From Conidiobolus incongruus B7586 (lineage: Eukaryota; Entomophthoromycota; Entomophthoromycetes; Entomophthorales; Conidiobolaceae), in NCBI GenBank assembly GCA_000697335.1, contig JNEM01013684.1:1-18870 (forward strand): a stretch of DNA of 18,870 nt, in the 5' to 3' direction. The notes beneath the pieces were generated by a model, which was not told where the DNA came from, ran no database searches, and saw only the letters and a list, made by a program, of their open reading frames with translations. A program made the translations under genes and the position numbers. Below, one piece after another: positions 11,088 to 18,870 of this stretch (positions are counted from its first letter, which is position 1; every line of letters starts with the position of its first letter).

Positions 11088-11638
11088 ATGTCTGTTATTT
11101 CGGAATCTGCAGCTGTTCATTACGAACCTAAGGGTACTCACCCTCCCACCAAGCCATGGATTGAGGAAGATAATCGTATTTTCATTCAGGAAGAGCCTCT
11201 ATCTATTGAAGCTTGTACTTTGTGGGCTCAAAACGATTCATGCGGAGCTATTGCCACCTTCATAGGTACCACACGCAACGAATTTAACCGTAATAAAAAT
11301 TATCTACTTCATATAAAATCAATTCAGTAACTTTATTTATCGTTATAGATAAACCAGTATCTAAATTAGAATACGAATACTATCCCGAAATGGCCGAAAT
11401 GGAAATCAAAAAAATCATCCAAAAATTAAGACAGATTACTCCCGAATTGTGTAAAGTTTTGGTTGGTCACCGCGTTGGCACCGTGCCTGTAGGCGAAGTC
11501 AGTATTATTATCGTAGTTTCTAGTCCCCACAGGAAGGAAGCTCTTTCAGCCGTCGATTTTATCATTGACCACGTTAAGAAGACTGTTCCCATTTGGAAGA
11601 AGGAATATTTTAGTGACGGTTCTACAACGTGGAAATAA
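11088..11638 (+). CDS. MOCS2B: Molybdopterin synthase catalytic (large) subunit, MoaE/MOCS2B
   Basis: Two exons, join(11088..11289, 11349..11638), give 163 residues. With the thiocarboxylated small subunit (MoaD/MOCS2A, not in this window), it puts two sulfurs into precursor Z to make molybdopterin, in the cytosol. Family marks: CGAIATFIGTTRNEF with Arg63, LEYEYYPEM, VGHRVGTVPVGE, SSPHRKEAL, and VKKTVPIWKKE. Lys144 and Lys151 align by spacing with the active-site Lys119 and Lys126 of E. coli MoaE. The 59-bp intron (donor GTAATA at 11290, acceptor TTATAG) joins ...RNEFN-H-KPVSKLEYE in phase 1. The N-terminal 30 residues are not conserved. In Aspergillus the gene is cnxH. Many yeasts have lost this pathway, so its presence argues against Saccharomycotina-like hosts. 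Confidence 0.94.
11290..11348 (+). other. Intron of molybdopterin synthase gene (59 bp)
   Basis: The donor GTAATA follows CGCAACGAATTTAACC and the acceptor is CGTTATAG. A second GTAACT further on (11327) would leave the wrong frame, so the first donor is preferred. Confidence 0.85.
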
Positions 11639-12064
11639 TTTATTGTTGTTATTCCAGTTATTTGAAACTCTATCTGTATTTCAAAGTTATTGACTTTAAG
11701 ATGTCAAGGATGTTATTTCATAGTATTAAATATTGTGGTTTGATAGCATGATGCCCAATATTGTTTATTTTCTATTATTCACTAACTTTTCATATTTAGT
11801 TTTTATTTTAAATAAATTAAGTACACTCTCAAATAGATTGACTTAATATTTTACTGTATAGAATTCATATTGATTTTATGTCTCATCTCAACATTAATTA
11901 ATTTCCTATTTAGTTTCTATCAACCATGCTTAAATTATATCATATATATTTTGCAAATTTTAGTTTATTTTTCTTTAATACACAGATAATAATAATGTTA
12001 GAATTTGAATTTCATTATTTATAGTATTTGTAATTACTCTTAAAATATTTTATATTATCACGAA
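11639..12064. other. Intergenic, A/T-rich
   Basis: About 425 bp downstream of the molybdopterin synthase gene, with no open frame and no recognised RNA. A TATA-like ATTTTATATTATC stretch lies just before the GC-richer island that starts at about 12065. It could promote that island if the island is transcribed on this strand. Confidence 0.5.
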
Positions 12065-12385
12065 CCAGGAGGTCTGCTCGCCATTCAACTTTAACTATTT
12101 GCCCTTATTCTGAACGTAATCCACACGCAAGTACGTTACGCAATCCTTGCACAATCCAAAATTCCCGATAATAACTAATGGTGTTTCAACACATTGGCCA
12201 AGGACTGATAGCACTATAAAATCGCCACTGAGCACATATTTGCTCGGAGATCATCTCGATCAGGGCCAAGTCCTACATCTTGAAATTTTAGTAAAGCCCT
12301 TTAAGTATCCCGTTAGTCACCCTTGGTCTGTTTTATCGAATCTACTTGATCCTTATTGTAAGACTACCTTTCAGCAGACCTGCAG
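12065..12385 (+). ncRNA. Candidate structured non-coding RNA of unknown family
   Basis: This 321-bp island has about 42% G+C by hand count, inside DNA of roughly 20%. Its ends are complementary: AGGTCTGCT (12070-12078) with AGCAGACCT (12373-12381), with two more G-C pairs outside. Inside, TTGGCC and CTGAT (12194-12199, 12205-12209) pair with ATCAGGGCCAA (12259-12269), an 11-bp stem with one bulge. Nested in it is GAGCA/TGCTC (12230-12234, 12241-12245). Another hairpin is CTAAT-g-GTGT closed by TTCA (12175-12197); its U-G pair works only on the plus strand, so that strand is preferred. AAGACTAC beside the closing helix recalls the 3' conserved region of RNase P RNA, but no matching 5' partner was found. 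A 90-codon open frame (12120-12392) is the competing reading; it resembles nothing I know. A short inverted-repeat element is another option, though no target duplication shows. Confidence 0.45.
12070..12381. repeat. Inverted repeat closing the GC island
   Basis: The 9-bp arms AGGTCTGCT (12070-12078) and AGCAGACCT (12373-12381) match perfectly, and C12066-G12385 and G12068-C12383 also pair. The arms sit within about ten bases of the two borders of the GC-rich island, which suggests a closing helix or element ends rather than chance. Confidence 0.6.
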
Positions 12386-12732
12386 TATTTAAATAATTGT
12401 TTGCAATTAAGAAAATTTGTTATCTGGATTAATATTCCAGATCAAAAGTAAATTGTATTTAAAAATTTGTTTTATTGATAATAAAAACTATTATTAATGA
12501 GAGAAAAGTTATTAAATGAAGAGATAGTTAAGTATATAGTTTTATATAATAAAATAAAAAATTAAAATAACAATAAAAAAGTGAGATAATTGAAGAATTC
12601 AACGAAAAATGACAAAATTGAGAATGAATGCTAAAATATAAAAAAATTAAAATTATGAAATTATAAATTAATTATTTTGAAATTAAAGTCCAAAATTAAA
12701 TCATAAAAATAATTAATTGGAAAGGTGATTAG
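12386..12732. other. A/T-rich spacer before the tRNA
   Basis: About 350 bp with no open frame. Its only notable structure is the hairpin at 12422-12442. The rest is A/T-rich with long A runs. The stretch just before the tRNA is where Pol III initiation would be expected; no TATA element stands out from the background. Confidence 0.5.
12422..12442. repeat. Short hairpin, 7-bp arms
   Basis: ATCTGGA (12422-12428) and TCCAGAT (12436-12442) flank a 7-base A/T loop. It lies 36 bp beyond the structured-RNA candidate and could be a 3' processing or termination structure. It is not followed by a T run, so this is only a suggestion. Confidence 0.35.
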
Positions 12733-12804
12733 AGCAGCGTAGCGCAGAGGAAGCGCGCGGGGCTCATAACCCCGAGGTCGGAGGATCGAAACCTCTCGCT
12801 CCTA
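12733..12804 (+). tRNA. Initiator tRNA-Met (CAU)
   Basis: A 72-base cloverleaf without an intron: acceptor AGCAGCG, TA, D arm GCGC-AGAGGAA-GCGC, anticodon arm CGGGG-CTCATAA-CCCCG with anticodon CAT at 12765-12767, AGGTC, T arm GGAGG-ATCGAAA-CCTCT, acceptor CGCTCCT, discriminator A. Eukaryotic initiator marks are all present: the A1-U72 pair, three G-C pairs at the base of the anticodon stem, and A54 and A60 in place of T54 and a pyrimidine. It carries the methionine that starts translation. The internal promoter boxes are intact. Oddity: position 3 (C) faces position 70 (C), a mismatch in the acceptor stem. Either this copy has drifted, or the base is misread, or the mismatch is tolerated. 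Confidence 0.95.
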
Positions 12805-12809
12805 TTTTT
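12805..12809 (+). terminator. Pol III terminator
   Basis: Five T residues directly follow the discriminator base of the initiator tRNA, as expected for RNA polymerase III release. Confidence 0.8.
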
Positions 12810-12920
12810 CATTTGATAAGATCTTTTTATAAATATTCATCCCATAAAAGTTAACAAAACCATTATTCTAAATTAATTACAAATTTATTTTTCCCAGTCA
12901 ATAAACATAATTTCAATATC

Positions 12921-13511
12921 ATGTCTAACTTCAACTATGGTAAATTCAAACTTACAAAATCTGAATTTAACGAAGCATGTTATCAATTTTTAAACCAATC
13001 CAAAGAATTAAATGACAATTGGCAATTAATTCAATCCGAATTACCTGGTAATTCAATTTATTTACAACATTTAAATTATTATATCAACTACACAATTGCT
13101 TCAAAAGCCCATCATTGTAGAATGGATTTTCACATATTGTATTCACCCGGTTATTGTGTGCCATGTCTGTATTTCTTACCCTTTAAAATGGACAATTCAA
13201 TAATGAACATTGATGAAATTTACGAATTGATAAGATCTAGATCTTCCCAATTGGATGCTATGAAAGAGATTGAGTTCGGAGGTGCTATTTCTCAGGGAGA
13301 TCATCCAGTATTGAATACACCTTACTTTTTTATTCATCCGTGTCGTACTATTAAAATGCTTGAAGCTATATTTAATCATCAGGATGATGATAATAATGCT
13401 GAATTAGCATTTAAATCCCATGAATTAAAACTTAATAACTATATTAAGAATTGGGTTGGAATAATTGGAAATCCAATAGGTCTTGTATTAAATTCAAATT
13501 ATTATATTTAA
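12921..13511 (+). CDS. ATG10: Autophagy E2-like conjugating enzyme Atg10
   Basis: A single exon of 196 residues. Atg10 takes activated Atg12 from Atg7 and attaches it to a lysine of Atg5; the Atg12-Atg5 conjugate then helps lipidate Atg8 on the growing autophagosome. The evidence is the order of the family's few conserved blocks: the E2-like core HHCRMDFHILYSPGYCVPCLYF (split over residues 64-85), the active-site motif YFFIHPCRT with Cys141 as the thioester cysteine, and the closing NWVGIIGNPIGL near 177-188. The human enzyme is 220 residues, so the size fits. Atg3 shares the fold but has a different motif around its cysteine. The start is the first ATG of the frame, in a short A/T-rich leader 116 bp after the tRNA. 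It converges on UTP10, with 149 bp between the stops. Confidence 0.9.
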   Translation: MSNFNYGKFKLTKSEFNEACYQFLNQSKELNDNWQLIQSELPGNSIYLQHLNYYINYTIASKAHHCRMDFHILYSPGYCVPCLYFLPFKMDNSIMNIDEIYELIRSRSSQLDAMKEIEFGGAISQGDHPVLNTPYFFIHPCRTIKMLEAIFNHQDDDNNAELAFKSHELKLNNYIKNWVGIIGNPIGLVLNSNYYI

Positions 13512-13660
13512 ATAAAAATATAATTGTTTCATAATATAATTTTATTGATTTGTATTTTAAAAACAAATAGGTCTAATTTTTAATTAAATGCCATAGCTGA
13601 AAAAATGACAGATACTATATATAATATAAATTATAGAGATTGGTGGAGATTATGTCTGAA

Positions 13661-16600
13661 TTAACGGAAATATTCTTGGAGGGAGATGTCAGCATGCTTT
13701 TCAATTGTAAGCACAAGATCACTGACGGTTTGAGTAACGGTAGGATGGTCATCTTCCATGACTTCAGCCAAAAAGGGAATGGTTTCGGCAACAAAGGGTG
13801 CAAACTTTTCGTTGAGGTGAATATAAATATCCTTGATAGCCAGCATAGCAATGCATTTAGACTAAACAAGTAAATTAATAACTGTTTAATAAGTAGAAAT
13901 TATAATGATTACCTGATATGCTTCAGTTCGAGTCTTGACCAAAATTTCATGATTTATCTTCTTCCAAGCATTTTCATTATCGATATTCAGTATTAAGCTT
14001 GTGAAGCAAGGTACTAAGTTGGCAGAGGCAAGTTCAAGATCTGTAACGGTATCAATTTGACGTAACAAAGCTTCGAGAAGAGATGTGTAGTTATCCAAGT
14101 TCCAAATATCAACGTTATCATGTTGGTTAGAGAGTGTAATAGACTGTAGGAGATACTTCCAGAGGTCTTGGTTAGTTTCATCAAGGGTCATGGTGCTAAG
14201 CTCATTGACACTGTGTTTGACGAGGTAAGTAAATACTGGAGAAATCAATTCTCCAAGTTCAGAAAGGAGGTATTGAGTCAATCTGTAGAATACAGTAGAG
14301 CGTAATTTTCCTTCATCTGATCCTTGTTTTTCGATAGTACCCCAATCAATCAACTTAAGAAGAATAGGCTTGAAGATGCTATCATCTAATCTGACGATTA
14401 GTTCGAATAAACTCTTAATAATTGCAAGTTCAACGGTATCTAAGTCTGATCCCAATTGTTTTTGAGTGAATCTCAAATCCATATGACCCAAGAGGAATTT
14501 GAAGATCTTGATGCTATATTGAGAAATTTCACTCTTGGGGATGGAAATAATGATCTGGGTCAAGAAGTTGAAAAGATAGATAAGAGCAGAGCCTCCAAGT
14601 TCGAGAGCCTTTGGTGTAGCTTCATAAACAACAGGTAGTAAAGCCCTAGGAGAAACGTGCTTGATAAGAGAGATAGAAAGATCATTACAATGCTCAACAA
14701 TAGAGGTCTTGGAAGCTTCTTCAAATTTCCAAGTTTGGACGACGAGCAGTGTGTTCATGATGCGACTGAGGTAGGGTCCAATGAAGTCAGATTGGCTAAT
14801 AATCAAGGAGTCAACGAGAGCAAGGCCGGAAAGAACAGCAGCACGGAGGCCAGAATCGTTAGATTGAATATTAAAAAGGTTAATAAAACGATCAACAGCT
14901 TTAGGAGCAAAAGAGTTGACTTTTTTAACCAAAAGGGGTCCAAGCTGACGTGATAAATAGGTCAAGCACACAAAGCTGGAAGCAACAATATGGAGATTTT
15001 CATTCTCAAGACCATGAGGACCAGCAGCCAAAGGTAAAACGATGTTAATAAAGGTAGAGTTGGGATGGTGAGGATTTTCAGGAGTAGCAAAAGTCTTGAT
15101 CAACATACCCAAACAGTGCAAAGCAGTTTGACGATTGGTAGTAGATTCTTCACCGTTGGGGGCAGATTCTCCTTTGACAATTTTAACCAACAAGGGTAAC
15201 ATCTTAACAAATGAAGTCATATAAGAGCTCTTATTCTCAGGCTTGAGGTTGCTAATTCGAGTGTTCAAAAGATGAATAGCGAATTGTCTAACTGTAAATC
15301 TAGAATGTTGCAACATTTCAGAGATAAATAAAAGAATAGAAGTACTTGAGAGAGTATTCAAAACGTTGGTCAATACATCGTTGATCAAGCTAATCAAACC
15401 TCTGAAGAAGCGATCAATGTTTTTGTTAACTTCATCCTTTTGTCCCAATTCGACGAGATAATCCTTAAAATCTTGGAACATGAGTAAGATAGTTTGAGCC
15501 AATGGCAAATAGTGTTTGTCAAACTCTTGTTTAGCATTGGAATCAGATTGAAAGAGAGCGACTTGCTGTAAGAATTGATCAGATGAAGTGATCATCTTGA
15601 TAAGCTGAACAACTCCCAACTTGTAGTGACGTATTTGTTTGTCTGAACGCTCAGAGAATTCATAAATAGTTTGGGGTTGTGAAGCCTGATCAGCTTCTTG
15701 TTCATCTTCCTTAGGTTTTTCGTTGGGGACCATTAAAGTATCTTTAAGAAGTAAATTCAAGTTATTAAGCTGAATTTCAATAGAGAATTGACTTAATAAA
15801 TCTTGAGAAAATTCCAAATATTCTTCAGCGCCATCTTTAATTGGTTTAACATGTCTGATAGAATATTTATCAAGTAACAACCCCAAAGTAGGATAGAGAT
15901 AGCTATCAGCACCCATTGAGTTGACGAGAACAGTAATTAGCTTTAATCTACGATGAGCAGGGATGTGCAAAAGAGCATTAACAAAGATGGCGATAATGGG
16001 TTTGGCTTCTAAGAAAGATTGATGAATATTATCGGATTTTTCAATATAGGATTGAATAAGCACTGGCATAATAGTTGACAAAGCTTGTTCAATGACGTAG
16101 AAGCTATAGTTATCATCTTTACGAGTGACATTAGTACCCATAAAGGTGAAAAGAGGCATGATATTATGAAGTACTTGCTCAGGGGAGTGTTGTGAAACAG
16201 TGGCCAAGAGAAGTAAAGCTGAATTATGAGTTTGAGGGTTAGTTGATAATCTCAAGCATTGGACAATACTATCCATACGAATGGGAGTGGAAGTCAAGAC
16301 AGAGGAATCCAACTTGCAAATAGTAGTGGCAACGGAGAAAATAAGCTGGAAAATATAATCGAATGCAGAATAGCCGATAGAAGATCCCAAATCAATGAAT
16401 ATGGTAATTAAATCGGAGAGCTTCATTATCAAGGAGTCTAGGTTAGCGGATAATTCGATAGAATCCAAGATTTCAAGCAAAGAGGTAAGCTGAGAGAATA
16501 ATAAACTATCTTGATTGAGATCATTTTCAAGCTTAGCCTTCTTATTAGCCATTTCAACTTCAGGACGAATTTGATCTGATATTTCAGTCAAGATTTCAAT

Positions 16601-18870
16601 GTAAAGTTGAATTGAAGCATTGATGTCACCAAGAGTTCTTTTAGCCAAACTAGCCAAACTTTCTTCAGCAGTTGAACTAATATTAATCAAAGCGCGGAAT
16701 AACTGAGATTGGTTGGCAGCAGAAAATTGCCTGAAGAAATCTTGAGAGAAGAGCTTAAGAATCAAGTGGCAAACTGTGGTAGTTTGATTATTAATAGTGA
16801 CGGGGTTAGTTAATCCAAGTGCAAAAGTCAGGATGTTCATGTATTTCACTTTGTTGGAGCCAGAAAGTGCAAGAGCGGAAGGAGTGAAATATTCAATAAT
16901 TCCGGCCAAGAGTTTACCTTCAAGAGGGGACAAAGAAATTTGTTTAGAAACCTTTTCGAGTAAGTCACTGAAAAGGGTGCTGACAATCTTTAACTTGCTC
17001 TTAAATTTCAAAGGGCTGAGAGCGTGAATGATTTGAATTTGAGCTTCAGGTAATGGGAAGTTGACTGCATTGGATAACAAGAAAGATCCAAGAGCTTCAG
17101 TATTGAGTTCCTTAGTGCTATTGGATTCATTAGTGAAATAGCCGAGAATGGTAGAGAGATCAGTTAATGTAGAAGAGATAGTCACTTGATGTGCCAAAAT
17201 ACTTTGGATAAAGGTACGGGTATGCTCTGTGGACAAAAAGATCAAATCACTTCTTGATTGGCTACCATAGAATGAATCCGACTTATAATAGTTAAGCTTG
17301 GATTTAGATGATTTAGAGTTCTTAGCCTTTGTAGAGGAGACATTAGCATCTTTGTAATGTTCGCTAAATAGCTCGAACAGCTTCAAAGTATATTTCCTTG
17401 TTAAAGGATCTTGGGAAGTGAGTCCAATGCATAATTGAGGAATCAAGATTTGATAATCGATAAATGGTGATGAAGTTTGAGCAAGAATGTTCTTAAGACA
17501 AATATATAATAGGGTGAGAATTCTTGATTGTACACCAGAATCATGGCTTAAGATGAATTGTCTTAATAAAAGCTCAACTATCGATTCAGAGTAAGGGCTT
17601 GTTAATTTAGTTAACAAATCTTGAGAAAAGCTTAGGGGCCATTTGGCTAAATAGACAAAAACGCCATCAATCAATTGAAGAGATTGATCTTCAAAAGATA
17701 ATTGATCTAACCAAAGTGTCTTATTGTCGATGGATAATGATGTAATAGCTGTGAGTATTGATTCAATACAGAAGTGAGTGAGAGGAGCGGCAGTATAACC
17801 AAGATCGTCGTGAAGAGGAATTTTCTTGATCAATTTATCCAAATTGGTATTACCAAGAGTGATACCTTGAGGAAGAGGGAATGGTTTGATAACGTAAGCT
17901 AAAGCACCCAAGAAAAACTGACCCAAGGATAAAATAGCATGTTTTGAAGAAGTTTTGGTTAGAGCTTGAGCTAAAACCACTAAAACAAAATAACGAACTG
18001 AAAGAGCTGATTGCTGAACAGCAGATGAAAGAATGGTTAAATCGTTTTCGATATTTTCTGAGGAAGAGAGATTATCGGCTAAGAGGCTGATGAATTTGAG
18101 GTGCAATCGGTAAGCTGAATAGTTGTTTTCGTTGATATCAAGTTTGTTTAGGTTAGTTAAGAAGCTTGTTTCAGGGAAGGTATTTTGAGCGAGTAATTTT
18201 CGAATACTATCGAACAAGGAGAACTGAGTACTTTCAGAAAAGAAAGCCCCCAAAAGCAATGTGACAATATCACTCAAATGAGCTTGGACGAATTTGGGTT
18301 CAAAAAGTAAGGCGATAACCTCGTTGGAGATAGATTTGCTATTGGCACGAGAGTAGTTCCAAATTTTTTCAGCAGTGATCACATCTCTTAAAGCAGTTTT
18401 AGATAAAATTAGTTCTGCAGATTTGTCTCTAATAGTAGCGTCGGAATCAAAGAGACATTCCAATAACTGGTTAGAAACTTTTTTGTAAACCTTGTTAGAG
18501 TGCTCAACAGTTGAGAGAGATGCAATTGTGGTCAATCTAGAGGTATTATCTCCATTCACCAAGGATTGATCCAAAGGTTTACCTTCAGTAGTCAAAGCAA
18601 AAACGTTATCCTTAATAACGGAGGTAGAGATCGTGACAATCTTCTTGTGGAAAGCTTGATCATTCTTATAAGAATCCATCTTATTCTGTAATAATAACTC
18701 AATACTAGGATTGGAAATGTGGACAGATTTGGATAAAATATCGACGAGTAACTGTGTAGCATTATTTGAGAGTTTAGCAAGATTCTTGGGTGTGATAAGC
18801 GAATTCATTAATTTGGCTAAAATAGAAGAGGTGATAATATCGGAATCTGATAAGAGCTTAGTTGCCAGTT
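13661..18870 (-). CDS. UTP10: U3 snoRNP / t-UTP component UTP10 (HEATR1), 5' end beyond window
   Basis: Two exons are visible, complement(13661..13861, 13913..18870), encoding the last 1718 residues; the frame is open to the window edge, so the N-terminus is missing. The known protein is about 1770 (yeast) to 2144 (human) residues. It belongs to the UtpA/t-UTP subcomplex of the small-subunit processome in the nucleolus, needed for rDNA transcription and early 18S rRNA processing. The sequence is nearly all alpha-helical HEAT-like repeats. The BP28 C-terminal domain lies at about visible residues 1400-1550 (HVSPRALLPVVYEATPKAL, then FKPILLKLIDWGT further on). The end, ETIPFLAEVMEDDHPTV...LQEYF, matches the HEATR1 tail. 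A charged Lys/Ser stretch lies near visible residues 510-530. The stop is TAA. Confidence 0.95.
13862..13912 (-). other. UTP10 intron (51 bp)
   Basis: The donor GTAATC and acceptor TTGTTTAG sit in phase 0. Splicing joins ...TRTEAYQ to SKCIAMLAIKD, the conserved HEATR1 C-terminal segment. Reading through ends within nine codons. Confidence 0.9.

Noticed and set aside
12061-12240. On the minus strand, a short stretch reading WIVQGLRNVL recalls the segment before an LTR-retroelement integrase domain.
   Set aside because: The resemblance is about ten residues, nothing adjoining fits the family, there are no terminal repeats of an LTR kind, and the complementary ends fit an RNA better.
12360-12380. 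AAGACTA..CTTTCAG resembles the first bases of U3 snoRNA.
   Set aside because: The following box A and the later B, C and D boxes of U3 are absent, and the stretch is used in the closing helix of the island.
12120-12392. A 90-codon open frame in the GC island as a small protein gene.
   Set aside because: There is no ATG start, no recognisable domain and no flanking exon. An open frame of this length is not rare at 42% G+C. Kept only as an alternative under the RNA candidate.
14456-17027. Plus-strand open frames opposite UTP10.
   Set aside because: They are antisense to the long UTP10 exon, which has the conserved protein.

Overview
The window is nuclear DNA of a small-genome eukaryote with a very AT-rich genome. 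Non-coding DNA is mostly about 15-20% G+C, and coding exons are clearly richer. Five of the six protein genes are split by tiny spliceosomal introns of 49-60 bp with GTA-type donors and TAG/CAG acceptors. TAA, TAG and TGA are all used as stops, so the code looks standard. The RPN10, TRM4/NSUN2, ATG10 and UTP10/HEATR1 proteins read like opisthokont proteins, and RPN10 looks most fungal. Molybdopterin synthase is also present. An AT-rich early-diverging fungus (zygomycete or chytrid grade) is my best guess, but another opisthokont or an amoebozoan cannot be excluded from one window.

Layout. 1-3015 is a very AT-rich gene desert. 3016-4295 (-) is a two-exon CDC25 phosphatase. 4296-5908 is non-coding. 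5909-8388 (-) is a seven-exon TRM4/NSUN2 tRNA m5C methyltransferase. 8389-9539 is non-coding. 9540-10716 (-) is a six-exon proteasome ubiquitin receptor RPN10. After a 371-bp divergent promoter comes 11088-11638 (+), the large subunit of molybdopterin synthase (MoaE/MOCS2B/cnxH). 12065-12385 is an isolated island of about 42% G+C whose ends are complementary, and it is probably a structured RNA. 12733-12804 (+) is the initiator tRNA-Met. 12921-13511 (+) is the autophagy E2-like enzyme ATG10. 13661-18870 (-) is the 3' part of UTP10/HEATR1, which runs off the right edge.

The genes are all housekeeping (cell cycle, tRNA modification, protein turnover, cofactor synthesis, translation initiation, autophagy, ribosome biogenesis). 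They do not form one pathway or a cluster. No mobile element, CRISPR array, prophage or convincing virus fossil was recognised. The most interesting unexplained signal is the GC island at 12065-12385. The next are an intron that seems to split the penultimate codon of RPN10 and a C:C mismatch in the initiator tRNA acceptor stem.
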